Counted from the stretch's first letter, positions 6,889 to 13,723 are shown. The stretch is DNA of 13,731 nucleotides from Campylobacterota bacterium (GCA_009930355.1 RZYK01000034.1:1-13731); one strand, 5' to 3'. Notes: generated from the letters alone by a model not told the origin. Made by a program: numbers and translations.

Positions 6889-6917
6889 ACACCAAGAGAG
6901 GAAAACTCTCTTGGTGT
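6889..6917 (-). terminator. Rho-independent terminator of nrfHA
   Basis: ACACCAAGAGAG (6889-6900) and CTCTCTTGGTGT (6906-6917) form a perfect 12-bp stem with a 5-base loop, beginning 7 bases past the nrfA stop. On the minus strand a T-rich stretch (about 6886-6876) follows the stem, so it is a good terminator for nrfA. It lies 97 bases after the Fic stop and may also slow plus-strand transcripts. The rest of 6793-6888 is AT-rich, with no second tRNA or att copy. Confidence 0.85.
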
Positions 6918-6923
6918 TAAACC

Positions 6924-8459
6924 TTACTTTTTATTTTTATCGAAGTAAGAAGATTTGCTATCTACTGCTGGATCAAGAGCTACAGAATTTGGAGCAAGTC
7001 TGCCTTTAGCAGCTGCCTCTTTTTTCCACTCTTTCTCTAATGTCTCTTTAAATTTGAGTTTTTCAGCAATAAGAGCTGGCATATCAACTTTAGCGATTTT
7101 TTGAGCTTTTTCTTTTGTGTTAAACTCTGGAGCCATGAAATCCATAACGCCATGTTTAGCAAGAACGCCTACAAGTTTAATACGTGCTTGTTGAGCTTGC
7201 TCATTTGCTGAACCTAAGAGTCTTAAGACTTCTTCAGGAGCATGGAAGAATGCACCATGACCTGCAATTGCCATATCGCCTCTCCATTGTGCATGACGGA
7301 TAAGTGTACGGATTTCTTTAAGTTCATCATCACTTGCACCTGCTTCCATTGCACGACCTGTTTCAATGTGAGCTTTTGCAATGTTATCAAATGCGATGTC
7401 CATCATAAAGTCTTTTCTCTCGACTTTTTGGTGTACGATACCTTTTAGTTTTTCTTCACTCTCTCTATGGCAGTTCATACAACTTTTATCCATAGTTTTA
7501 AGAGGACTTTGAATTTGGTGGTCTGAGTATTTTACAGCACCCTCTTGAGTGTAAGGCATATGACAATCAGCACATGAAACGCCTTTTTGTCCGTGAATAC
7601 CTGTTCTCCAAAGTTCCCAGTCAGGGTGTTGTGCTTTGATCATAGGTGTTTTAGAAATGCCATGTACCCAGTCAGAGAAATTGATTTCATCATAGTATTT
7701 CTCCATTGATTCAACGCTAAGGCCTTTTGCATATGGAAGTGTAACAACCATTGCTGTTTTATCAGCACCTTTGTCATCTTTCCACTCTGTCTTTTTAAAG
7801 TAATACTCTACGTGACATTGTGCACAAACCAAAGAGCGTTTCTCTTGGTGAGTTGATTCTTCAAATGTTTTAAGACCAGCAGCTTGTAAACCACGATTTA
7901 AGTGAGGAACACGAACAGAAAGTTGTGCTGTTTTATCATCATGACATGTTGCACAGCCTACTGAGTTAACCACTTGTGAACCGTATTTTGCCCATTTACC
8001 AGTGTAGTACTCTAACTCGCCATCTTCTTCGATCAAACGAGGAACGTCTGGAGATTTACATGTCCAACATGCTGTTGGAAGTGGTCCTGTTTTAGCGTCA
8101 ACTGGTGCGCCAGTTCTAAGTGAATTGATGTTATCTTGAACCGCATAGTAGTGACCACGTGGCGCATTATAATCTTTAGAGAATGGGTAACCTGCCCAAG
8201 CGACAGCAAGGTATGGTTTTTTATCGAGCATATCTTCAAGTTGATCGCTCTCTTTGGTTTTTTTCCAAGAATCAAACTGTCTTGGATAGTATTTTGCCCA
8301 CTCTTCGCTTTTTGCTTTACCTTCAATACCTGCTTGGCTTGGAGCTTTAGCAAGTTCTACTCTCTCTTTTTCTTTCTCAGTTATGTTGCCAGCTAAAAGT
8401 GCCATTGCTCCGATAGCGACTAATGAGCCAACAAGTAACAATTTGAACTTCATCATCAT
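6924..8459 (-). CDS. nrfA: Cytochrome c nitrite reductase, catalytic pentahaem subunit
   Basis: A periplasmic enzyme reducing nitrite to ammonium with six electrons; it also handles NO and hydroxylamine. The 511-residue product has an N-terminal signal peptide (hydrophobic to about residue 24). It has five haem sites: the lysine-ligated active-site haem CWTCK at 131-135, then CATCH 169-173, CAQCH 212-216, CADCH 296-300 and CMNCH 327-331. Active-site residues R115, Y219 and H278 and the calcium ligands E218, Y219, K275 and Q277 are all present, each one higher than in Wolinella numbering. Three consecutive ATG codons start the gene. GGAG sits 2, 5 and 8 bases before them, so the second or third may really be used. 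It lies 8 bases after nrfH and forms an operon with it. CxxCK needs a dedicated haem lyase, which is not encoded in this window. Confidence 0.97.
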   Translation of the reverse strand: MMMKFKLLLVGSLVAIGAMALLAGNITEKEKERVELAKAPSQAGIEGKAKSEEWAKYYPRQFDSWKKTKESDQLEDMLDKKPYLAVAWAGYPFSKDYNAPRGHYYAVQDNINSLRTGAPVDAKTGPLPTACWTCKSPDVPRLIEEDGELEYYTGKWAKYGSQVVNSVGCATCHDDKTAQLSVRVPHLNRGLQAAGLKTFEESTHQEKRSLVCAQCHVEYYFKKTEWKDDKGADKTAMVVTLPYAKGLSVESMEKYYDEINFSDWVHGISKTPMIKAQHPDWELWRTGIHGQKGVSCADCHMPYTQEGAVKYSDHQIQSPLKTMDKSCMNCHRESEEKLKGIVHQKVERKDFMMDIAFDNIAKAHIETGRAMEAGASDDELKEIRTLIRHAQWRGDMAIAGHGAFFHAPEEVLRLLGSANEQAQQARIKLVGVLAKHGVMDFMAPEFNTKEKAQKIAKVDMPALIAEKLKFKETLEKEWKKEAAAKGRLAPNSVALDPAVDSKSSYFDKNKK

Positions 8460-8467
8460 TTCTCCTT

Positions 8468-9001
8468 TTACTTAACTTCTTTGACACCCAAGTTATTTGG
8501 TGTCGTTGTAAGACCTCTGACTTTACCGTGTGGTACACCTTTATGACACTCCCAACAACGTCTACCAGTAGCAACGCTTGGATCATCATACTTGTGGTCT
8601 TTGTCACTATTTATTGCCATTTGAGAGGTTAAACTCGCATGACAAGAAATACAATTCTCCTGTACTCTTCTCGCTCCATCATCACTAATCTTAATGGCAT
8701 TTTTGTACGTATTAAATGTAAAAGCAACACTATGGTTATAACCATCTCGTGCTTTTGCTATGTACTTATTAACCATATTATCACGTGGTAAGTGACAATC
8801 GATACAGCCAGCCCGTTCAGCATGTGAACTGTGTTGCCATGTCGCATATTGCGTATTCATGACGTGACAGTTTATACAGGCTTTAGGATCGCTGGAGAGA
8901 TACGACAACGCTTTGGATGCGTGTACCATATAAGCAAAAAAGCCTATGGCAACCACAAACACCAACAGTGCTGCGTACTTTAGGAAATTACTATTTTTCA
9001 C
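8468..9001 (-). CDS. nrfH: Cytochrome c nitrite reductase, tetrahaem membrane quinol dehydrogenase subunit
   Basis: NrfH takes electrons from menaquinol in the inner membrane and hands them to NrfA. It belongs to the NapC/NirT family. The 177-residue protein has one N-terminal membrane helix (about 8-28) and four haem sites: CINCH 42-46 (followed by M48, the likely unusual Met ligand), CIDCH 66-70, CISCH 117-121 and CWECH 149-153. K83 and D86 lie where the quinol-site Lys and Asp are expected. The sequence resembles Wolinella NrfH over its whole length, which supports the start. That start is GTG at 9001, 4 bases after GGAGG; the ATG two bases upstream runs straight into TGA. nrfA follows 8 bases later. 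The divergent neighbour is an XRE-cupin regulator that may bind the shared promoter region. Confidence 0.96.
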   Translation of the reverse strand: MKNSNFLKYAALLVFVVAIGFFAYMVHASKALSYLSSDPKACINCHVMNTQYATWQHSSHAERAGCIDCHLPRDNMVNKYIAKARDGYNHSVAFTFNTYKNAIKISDDGARRVQENCISCHASLTSQMAINSDKDHKYDDPSVATGRRCWECHKGVPHGKVRGLTTTPNNLGVKEVK

Positions 9002-9046
9002 ATTTCCTCCTTCATTTTTTCTATACTACATATACAATAGTCGATG

Positions 9047-9086
9047 TTACTATAGAATCTTCAAGAAATTTTTTATACTATACGTA
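9047..9086. promoter_or_regulatory. Divergent nrfH / XRE-cupin promoter region with related operator-like sites
   Basis: TTACTATAGAAT (9047-9058) matches 10 of 12 bases of the core ATACTATAGTAT found twice in the racemase gap. ATACTATACGTA (9075-9086) keeps a perfect left half, and another left half is at 9023-9028. On the minus strand TATAGT (9054-9049) is a plausible -10 for nrfH. On the plus strand TATACT (9074-9079) is a plausible -10 for the XRE-cupin gene. GGAG at 9107-9110 is that gene's ribosome-binding site. Binding by the XRE-cupin protein is inference. Confidence 0.45.
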
Positions 9087-9117
9087 AAATCAAAGGTATA
9101 TACAGTGGAGACATAGC

Positions 9118-9666
9118 ATGGAATTTTCTGAAAGAATCAAACAACTAAGACAAGAAAAAAAGATTTCATTGCAAGAGTTATCAGACCTGAGTGGCGTTAG
9201 CAAATCAATGATTTCAAAAATTGAACGCAAAGAAAAAAATCCAACGCTGCAAGTCGCTACTCAAATTGCTAAAGCACTTAGTGTCACTCTCTCCTCACTC
9301 ATTGATGAACAAAAATCCCAACCTATCATTCTCATGAAATGCAATGATCGGATATCATTTCACGATGAACTCACAGGTTTCAAACGGATTCTTCTTTCCC
9401 CTCAATTTGGAAACCAAGGTATAGAGTTTATTGAGAACATCATTCCGATTAATGCCAAATCTCCCAATTTTCCTCCACACCAAAATGGCGTTAAAGAGTA
9501 TATTTGTGTCAGTCAAGGTAAACTAAAAATCCTCTTAGAAAATCAAGCATTTGAGTTGGAAAGTGGAGATACTTTTTTCTTCCACGCTAACTGTTACCAT
9601 CAATTTATAAATATTGGTGACACAGAGTGTCATTATTATTTGGTGATCGATTCTTACAGTGTTTGA
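9118..9666 (+). CDS. XRE-family transcription regulator with C-terminal cupin sensor domain
   Basis: A 182-residue cytoplasmic regulator. Residues 6-61 form an XRE/HTH_3 DNA-binding domain (LQELSDLSGVSKSMISKIERKEKNP is its recognition region). After a linker, residues about 100-178 form a single cupin barrel with PPHQNGVKEYICVSQGKLKI, the glycine turn ELESGDTFFF, and H161 in the second cupin motif. In this family the cupin usually senses a small metabolite, and members such as PuuR and SutR control amine, amino-acid or sulfur genes. ATG at 9118 follows GGAG by 7 bases. It diverges from nrfH and neighbours a racemase/exporter cluster. Palindromes in its own promoter region and in the racemase gap make it the natural candidate regulator of both. 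The ligand is unknown; a dicarboxylic amino acid would fit the neighbours. Confidence 0.88.
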   Translation: MEFSERIKQLRQEKKISLQELSDLSGVSKSMISKIERKEKNPTLQVATQIAKALSVTLSSLIDEQKSQPIILMKCNDRISFHDELTGFKRILLSPQFGNQGIEFIENIIPINAKSPNFPPHQNGVKEYICVSQGKLKILLENQAFELESGDTFFFHANCYHQFINIGDTECHYYLVIDSYSV

Positions 9667-9694
9667 GAGGAACATCTTTTGATGTTCCTCTCAA
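9663..9694. terminator. Long hairpin between convergent XRE-cupin and racemase genes
   Basis: TTGAGAGGAACATC (9663-9676) and GATGTTCCTCTCAA (9681-9694) are perfect 14-bp arms with a TTTT loop. The left arm includes the last base pairs of the XRE-cupin stop codon, and the right arm ends 7 bases before the racemase stop on the other strand. No T-run follows on either strand, so it may act as a two-way transcript end or an RNA-stabilising stem rather than a classical terminator. Confidence 0.7.
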
Positions 9695-9701
9695 TATCCT
9701 A

Positions 9702-10532
9702 CTAAACTTTCAATATCGTATCAATCAATGTATCAATGTGAATTTGCATCGTATCTAAACATTCAACAGGTGTTTTAGCATCTTTGAATAATAATGGCAA
9801 TTCTGTACAACCAAGAATAATTGCTTCAATGCCTTGTTCGTCTTTCATACGTTGAATAACCTTTAAAAACTCTGCTAAAGTCTCTTGTTTAACAACACCT
9901 AGTTCTAATTCATCAGAGATTTTTTGATCAATATACGCCATCTCTTTTTCAGTTGGAACAATAACTTGAATGTTGTTTTTGACAAATGGTTTTTTGAAAA
10001 AATCCTCTCTCATTGTAAAAATGGTACCTAGCAATCCAACTTTTTTAATGTTGCGTCGTTTTGTTTCATCACATGTCGCTTCAACAATACTCACTAAAGG
10101 GATTGATGAGCGTTTTTGTAATTCATCAAAAACGATATGTGGAGTATTACCTGACATCGCAACAAATTCTGCACCACTTGCTTTTAAATTATTGATGGCT
10201 ACCATTAAATAGTTAACTAATTCTGTGTAATCTTTTTTCGAACAAATCGTTAAAATATCAAAAACATTCAAACTTTCAATGGTTAAATTTGGAAAAAACT
10301 TTTTGCCTAACTTTTTTTGAACGCCATAAACAATATCATGATAGTAAGGAATCGTTGATTCTGGTCCAATTCCACCAATTAATCCTAATTTTTTGATTTT
10401 TACCTCCTCAATGAGTTTGGATTTATACTTTGTTTGTGGTGCAGAATTTTTATTGACACTATCGCTCGCAAACAAAGGAATTGCTGCTGAACTAATAGCA
10501 ACTGTTTTTAAAAAATTTCTTCTAGTACTCAT
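9702..10532 (-). CDS. Asp/Glu racemase-family protein with a twin-arginine (Tat) export signal
   Basis: A 276-residue protein. Residues 1-23 form a Tat signal: TRRNFLK at 3-9, a mild hydrophobic stretch and LFASD as likely cleavage site. Folded export to the periplasm is therefore expected. From about residue 46 it is an aspartate/glutamate racemase-type two-domain fold, with LGLIGGIGPEST at the N-terminus and the C-terminal catalytic motif GCTELP (C242). At the position of the first catalytic residue it has SGNTPH (G128), where aspartate racemases have Cys (CNTAH) and E. coli YgeA has Thr. It is a close paralogue of the divergently transcribed cytoplasmic protein at 10781-11479. AAGGG lies 7 bases before ATG 10532. 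Substrate and even racemase activity are uncertain. Export by Tat is unusual for this cofactor-free family. Confidence 0.85.
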   Translation of the reverse strand: MSTRRNFLKTVAISSAAIPLFASDSVNKNSAPQTKYKSKLIEEVKIKKLGLIGGIGPESTIPYYHDIVYGVQKKLGKKFFPNLTIESLNVFDILTICSKKDYTELVNYLMVAINNLKASGAEFVAMSGNTPHIVFDELQKRSSIPLVSIVEATCDETKRRNIKKVGLLGTIFTMREDFFKKPFVKNNIQVIVPTEKEMAYIDQKISDELELGVVKQETLAEFLKVIQRMKDEQGIEAIILGCTELPLLFKDAKTPVECLDTMQIHIDTLIDTILKV

Positions 10533-10687
10533 AAATTTACCCTTTTTTTATTCGTGTGTACCGTTACTTAAATTTTTTCTTTAAATAACTTTCATTCATA
10601 ACTAACACTTTATACATAAGTGCAACTATGCCCAAAACATACCTTTATTTTATGCCTCCTCTGAAAAGTTAAAATGAATATAAATTT

Positions 10688-10701
10688 TATACTATAGTAT
10701 A
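10688..10701. promoter_or_regulatory. 14-bp perfect palindrome TATACTATAGTATA, candidate operator (copy 1)
   Basis: A perfect inverted repeat whose core recurs at 10748-10763, with centres 61 bp apart. Because it is self-complementary it presents TATACT, 5 of 6 matches to a -10 box, on both strands. It could therefore serve as promoter element and repressor site at once. The minus-strand leader from here to the Tat-racemase would be about 150 bases. Confidence 0.6.
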
Positions 10702-10747
10702 TATTTTAAAATAATATCACTATTTAAATTATTTTTCAAGACATTTT

Positions 10748-10763
10748 ATATACTATAGTATAT
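10748..10763. promoter_or_regulatory. 16-bp perfect palindrome containing TATACTATAGTATA, candidate operator (copy 2)
   Basis: ATATACTATAGTATAT is a perfect 16-bp inverted repeat ending 7 bases before the GGAG ribosome-binding site of the cytoplasmic racemase-family gene. TATACT at 10749-10754 is the likely -10 box of that gene, so a bound protein would block it directly. The match to copy 1 is complete over 14 bases. Confidence 0.65.
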
Positions 10764-10780
10764 TTAAAATGGAGAATAAG

Positions 10781-11479
10781 ATGAAAAAAGTAGGCATAAT
10801 TGGCGGACTAGGACCTCAAACAACAATAGATTATTACACTTCTATCATTGCTAAATATCAAGAAAAGGTTGGTATTAAAGATGATCTTCCAGAACTTGTT
10901 ATCAATAGTATTAATATGTATGACATTTATAGGTGGCTTGCAAACAATGAAATAGAAGAATTAACAACTTATATTACAAATGCTGTGCGTGCATTAGAAA
11001 AGAGTGGAGCTGATTTTGTTGTTATTGCTGGCAATACCCCTCATATTGTTTTTAAAGAAATTCAACGAAATATTGCTATACCTATGATAAGTATCGTAGA
11101 AGAGACTTACCAAGCGGCACAACGACTTCACTTGAAAAAAGTTGGATTTTTAGGCACTCAATTTACTATGGAAAATGATTTTTTTAAAAAACCATTTATC
11201 GATAATAATATACAAATCATTATTCCAAATGCTTCTGAACGTGTTTATATTCACCAAAAAATTACTGATGAACTTTTTAAAAATATTATCAATCTTGAAA
11301 CACATAAAAGGTTTTCAGACATTATCTACCAAATGGTTAAGGAAGAATCAGTAGAAGGAATTATCTTAGGGTGTACTGAACTTCCTTTGTTGTTTAAAAA
11401 TCAACCTTTAGGTATCCCGCTGCTTAACCCAGCTGAAATACATATAGAAAAAATTGTTGATACACTCTTTCAAATATAG
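10781..11479 (+). CDS. Cytoplasmic Asp/Glu racemase-family protein
   Basis: A 232-residue protein with no signal peptide. It starts MKKVGIIGGLGPQTT, the standard N-terminus of the aspartate/glutamate racemase family. ATG 10781 is preferred over the in-frame ATG 10769 because GGAG (10771-10774) lies 6 bases before it and the family start coincides with it. The C-terminal catalytic motif GCTELP is present (C198). The first catalytic position reads AGNTPH (G84), so the usual Cys, or Thr as in E. coli YgeA at T83/C197, is absent. It shares long identical segments with its Tat-exported neighbour, for example GNTPHIVF, LGCTELPLLFK and DFFKKPF. It may be a one-base racemase, an epimerase or a related lyase or isomerase. 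It faces a minus-strand operon with only 12 bases between stops. Confidence 0.88.
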   Translation: MKKVGIIGGLGPQTTIDYYTSIIAKYQEKVGIKDDLPELVINSINMYDIYRWLANNEIEELTTYITNAVRALEKSGADFVVIAGNTPHIVFKEIQRNIAIPMISIVEETYQAAQRLHLKKVGFLGTQFTMENDFFKKPFIDNNIQIIIPNASERVYIHQKITDELFKNIINLETHKRFSDIIYQMVKEESVEGIILGCTELPLLFKNQPLGIPLLNPAEIHIEKIVDTLFQI

Positions 11480-11491
11480 TTGTAATAAGGA

Positions 11492-11818
11492 TTAAAAGGA
11501 TTGTAAATAATCTGCTCTAGGTGGAGTAAAAATATCAATTACTTCACCTTCTTCAAGTATTTCGATGCAATGCTGGATATTTTTCGGAATGGTATAGCTA
11601 TCTCCTGCTTCTAAAACTTCGTCAAAATCATTAAATTTTAGTCTGTATTTTCCTGAAATAACATAGCCACTTTGTTCATTAGGATGTGAATGCATGGGGA
11701 CATAATTAGTTATTTTATAAAGCATTTTAGTCACCATAGATTTTTCTCCATACGACAATAAAACAAACTCTACTCCTAGAAATGATCTGGGCTGAGCATT
11801 TTTGTTTTTTATAATCAT
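11492..11818 (-). CDS. Small single-domain cupin protein
   Basis: A 108-residue single cupin barrel. The first motif is PMHSHPNEQSGYVISGKYRL (H43, H45, Q49) and the second is AGDSYTIPKNIQHCIE (H83). These supply the usual four ligands for a divalent metal. The ATG at 11818 follows AAGGA, which lies against the stop of the exporter gene 13 bases upstream, so it is the last gene of an operon after the FMN-domain protein and the LysE/RhtB exporter. Small cupins of this kind may be isomerases, dioxygenase-like enzymes or simple binding proteins. No particular reaction can be read from sequence. The link to amino-acid metabolism comes only from the neighbours. Confidence 0.85.
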   Translation of the reverse strand: MIIKNKNAQPRSFLGVEFVLLSYGEKSMVTKMLYKITNYVPMHSHPNEQSGYVISGKYRLKFNDFDEVLEAGDSYTIPKNIQHCIEILEEGEVIDIFTPPRADYLQSF

Positions 11819-11831
11819 CCATCTTTTCCTT

Positions 11832-12416
11832 TTAATCCAATATTCCTGAAATCATTAGTGCTGTATACACCAAAAAAGTTGCCATGATACCATTGACGCT
11901 TTTACGATAACGTTGCATCCATTTAGCCAAGAGCGTTCCAAAAAAAACCCATGTAAAAAATGAGAATGCTCCAATAGCAGTGACGACAAGCGCAAAGAAC
12001 ATCAGTTCAATATGCGCTGTATGATAAGGCAAGATGAAACTTGGAAATATCGTCATACAAAAAAGAATTGTTTTTGGGTTAACAAATTGCAGTAGAAGCC
12101 CTTTTTTAAATGAACCGAGTTCTTTTTTTGAACCAGACTTTCCATCCATCGTTGCGATTTGATAAGCTAAATAGAGCATATAAAGGCTTCCAACCCATTG
12201 CATCACCACAATAATATTAGGTATAAATGCACTCAATAGGGCATTACAAAATGCCGCTAATACCAACGAAATCCCAAATCCAACAATTGCGCCAGAACAA
12301 AAATGAACAGCTTTAGTGACACCATGGTGATGAACTGTTGAGAGAATCATGATATTAGTCGGTCCAGGAGTAATCGTCATCATCAAGCAGTATGAAAGAA
12401 AAAATGTCATGTTCAT
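11832..12416 (-). CDS. LysE/RhtB-family amino-acid exporter
   Basis: A 194-residue inner-membrane protein with about six hydrophobic segments. Family marks are TPGPTNIMIL near residues 16-25 in the first helix, a short charged loop around 90-103 (DGKSGSKKE), and GLLLQFVNPKTILF at about 106-119. LysE/RhtB proteins export amino acids or their analogues by proton antiport; the substrate here is unknown. ATG at 12416 follows AAGGA by 9 bases. It lies 63 bases after the FMN-domain gene and 13 bases before the cupin gene on the same strand. With two racemase homologues alongside, an acidic or D-amino acid is a reasonable guess, but sequence does not prove it. Confidence 0.88.
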   Translation of the reverse strand: MNMTFFLSYCLMMTITPGPTNIMILSTVHHHGVTKAVHFCSGAIVGFGISLVLAAFCNALLSAFIPNIIVVMQWVGSLYMLYLAYQIATMDGKSGSKKELGSFKKGLLLQFVNPKTILFCMTIFPSFILPYHTAHIELMFFALVVTAIGAFSFFTWVFFGTLLAKWMQRYRKSVNGIMATFLVYTALMISGILD

Positions 12417-12479
12417 AAGGCATTGTCCTTGGTATATGTATATGCTACCTGTGTCGTTATATTAAAAACTATCATTTCG

Positions 12480-13682
12480 TTAAAACCAAGTACCATTTAG
12501 AATATCTTTTGCATCCCTTGTCATTGGAATGACATCTTTTTTATCAATATACTTCACATCAAATTTACGGTTAAGCGCAGCAAAATGACGTACACCAAAA
12601 GCAATTTTTTGCAGATAAGAGTATGCGCCAATAGCTCCTAAAGGAATACGATCAGCTTCTTTTCCATACATCCCTCTCAACTCTGGGAGATGACGAAATA
12701 GTGTTTCTTTTGTTTGACCATAACGTTCCAAATGTTTAGGAACCATACCGTTTTCTAGTAGCTCTCCTACTTTTTCACCAACCATGGCTGCAGCCATGGG
12801 AGAACGGCAAAGCCCCACTAATTTTACATAAGGTGCACCAATAGCTAAAGCTTTATAAACATGATCTTCACTACTCATGCCACCCGTGATGGCAATGTCA
12901 GGTATGACCAATCCTGCTCTTTGCAACCGCTCACAAATTTCAGGTAAAGCACTTTCTATACAGAGTGCTGGTAGACCCCATTCATTCATCATCTTGCTTG
13001 GACTATAACCAGAACCTCCACCAGCACCATCAAAAGTTACCAAGTCTACCTCTAGTATTGAAGCAAGGCGTAAAACCTCTTCAATATCACGGCGATCAAA
13101 ACCAGCCATTTTAAAGTAGACATTTTTCAGACCAAGTGAACGTAAAGATTGTATGCGTTCTTTCAGAGTTTCTTCTGTCCACATAGGCAGTCGGGAATAG
13201 TACCAAAACTCAGGGCAAGCATTTTTTTCATATAGCTTAATAATTTCAGGATCTTCTGGATTAGGATGGACAATCATGCCACTTTTCTTTTTCGATAAGG
13301 CTTCTTCTAAACTACTCATGCGTACAGCTGGCTGAGTCCCTTTTGCAGATTGTCCAAATTTAAACTCAATGGCTGTAAATCCACACTCAATAATGGCATA
13401 TTCAGCCAAACCCATGGAGAAGTCTTCCAGATTGCACTGGAGAATAATTTGTCCATAACCTCTGTCATAGCGGCTAAAAGCTTCTTTCATCTCTTTTAAT
13501 TTTTCAAAATGTACAATTTTTCCGTTAATATCACGTTGTAAATTTGGGTCTTTACTGGGAGAGTTTTCACCAATAACACAACAAATACCCGCCATTGCTG
13601 CAGCTGAAAAATAGTCTTTCCAGTTTAATTTAACCCAAACTGCTAGTTGAGAGAATGGTTTGAAAGTTGCTTTAAACTCCAT
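12480..13682 (-). CDS. Stand-alone FMN-binding glutamate-synthase-like domain protein
   Basis: A 400-residue cytoplasmic protein matching the central FMN (synthase) domain of glutamate synthase GltB. Recognisable segments are IEFKFGQSAKG at 105-115, VYFKMAG near 198-204, the glycine-rich FDGAGGGSGYSP at 217-228, and the phosphate-binding DIAITGGMSSEDHVYKALAIGAPYVKLV at 262-289. It lacks the N-terminal glutaminase domain. The three closely spaced cysteines of the 3Fe-4S cluster are missing after this point; only C292 is near. Ammonia-dependent glutamate synthesis is therefore doubtful, and it may be an FMN oxidoreductase on another amino or keto acid. ATG 13682 is the only possible start after an in-frame upstream TAA, and it has no Shine-Dalgarno. 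It heads the operon with the LysE exporter and cupin. Confidence 0.82.
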   Translation of the reverse strand: MEFKATFKPFSQLAVWVKLNWKDYFSAAAMAGICCVIGENSPSKDPNLQRDINGKIVHFEKLKEMKEAFSRYDRGYGQIILQCNLEDFSMGLAEYAIIECGFTAIEFKFGQSAKGTQPAVRMSSLEEALSKKKSGMIVHPNPEDPEIIKLYEKNACPEFWYYSRLPMWTEETLKERIQSLRSLGLKNVYFKMAGFDRRDIEEVLRLASILEVDLVTFDGAGGGSGYSPSKMMNEWGLPALCIESALPEICERLQRAGLVIPDIAITGGMSSEDHVYKALAIGAPYVKLVGLCRSPMAAAMVGEKVGELLENGMVPKHLERYGQTKETLFRHLPELRGMYGKEADRIPLGAIGAYSYLQKIAFGVRHFAALNRKFDVKYIDKKDVIPMTRDAKDILNGTWF

Positions 13683-13717
13683 AAAAAGCCGTGGGAGGCG
13701 AGATTATGGAGCGAGAT

Positions 13718-13723
13718 ATTATA
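13718..13723 (-). promoter_or_regulatory. Likely -10 box of the FMN-protein/exporter/cupin operon
   Basis: The minus strand reads TATAAT here, 35 bases before the ATG at 13682, giving a leader of about 28 bases. Its -35 region falls outside the window. The leader has no Shine-Dalgarno, and the TATACTATAGTATA motif is not seen in the 49 bases available. Confidence 0.45.

Larger units (their letters stand above)
10533..10780. promoter_or_regulatory. Divergent control region between the two racemase-family genes
   Basis: About 248 bases of very AT-rich DNA with no convincing gene. It holds two TATACTATAGTATA palindromes (listed separately). A possible minus-strand -10 (TATAAA, 10615-10610) is closer to the Tat-racemase gene. 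A perfect AGGAGG on the minus strand (10660-10655) has no start codon at usable distance; the nearest ATG opens only M-F-W-A-stop. GGAG at 10771-10774 is the ribosome-binding site of the plus-strand gene. Confidence 0.5.

Noticed and set aside
8033..8396. Open frames of 86-106 codons on both strands inside nrfA
   Set aside because: They overlap a clearly real nrfA in other frames, show no recognisable domain and have no ribosome-binding site.
6924..8459. NrfA first haem motif reads CxxCK instead of CxxCH
   Set aside because: This is normal for NrfA: lysine is the proximal ligand of the active-site haem, so it is not a defect.
10613..10660. Perfect AGGAGG with short ORFs in the Tat-racemase leader
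   Set aside because: No start codon lies at usable distance; the nearest frame is four codons long, too little to call a leader peptide.
9702..11479. Two racemase genes as a recent tandem duplication
   Set aside because: They are divergent in orientation, clearly diverged in sequence and differ by a signal peptide, so an old paralogue pair is more likely.
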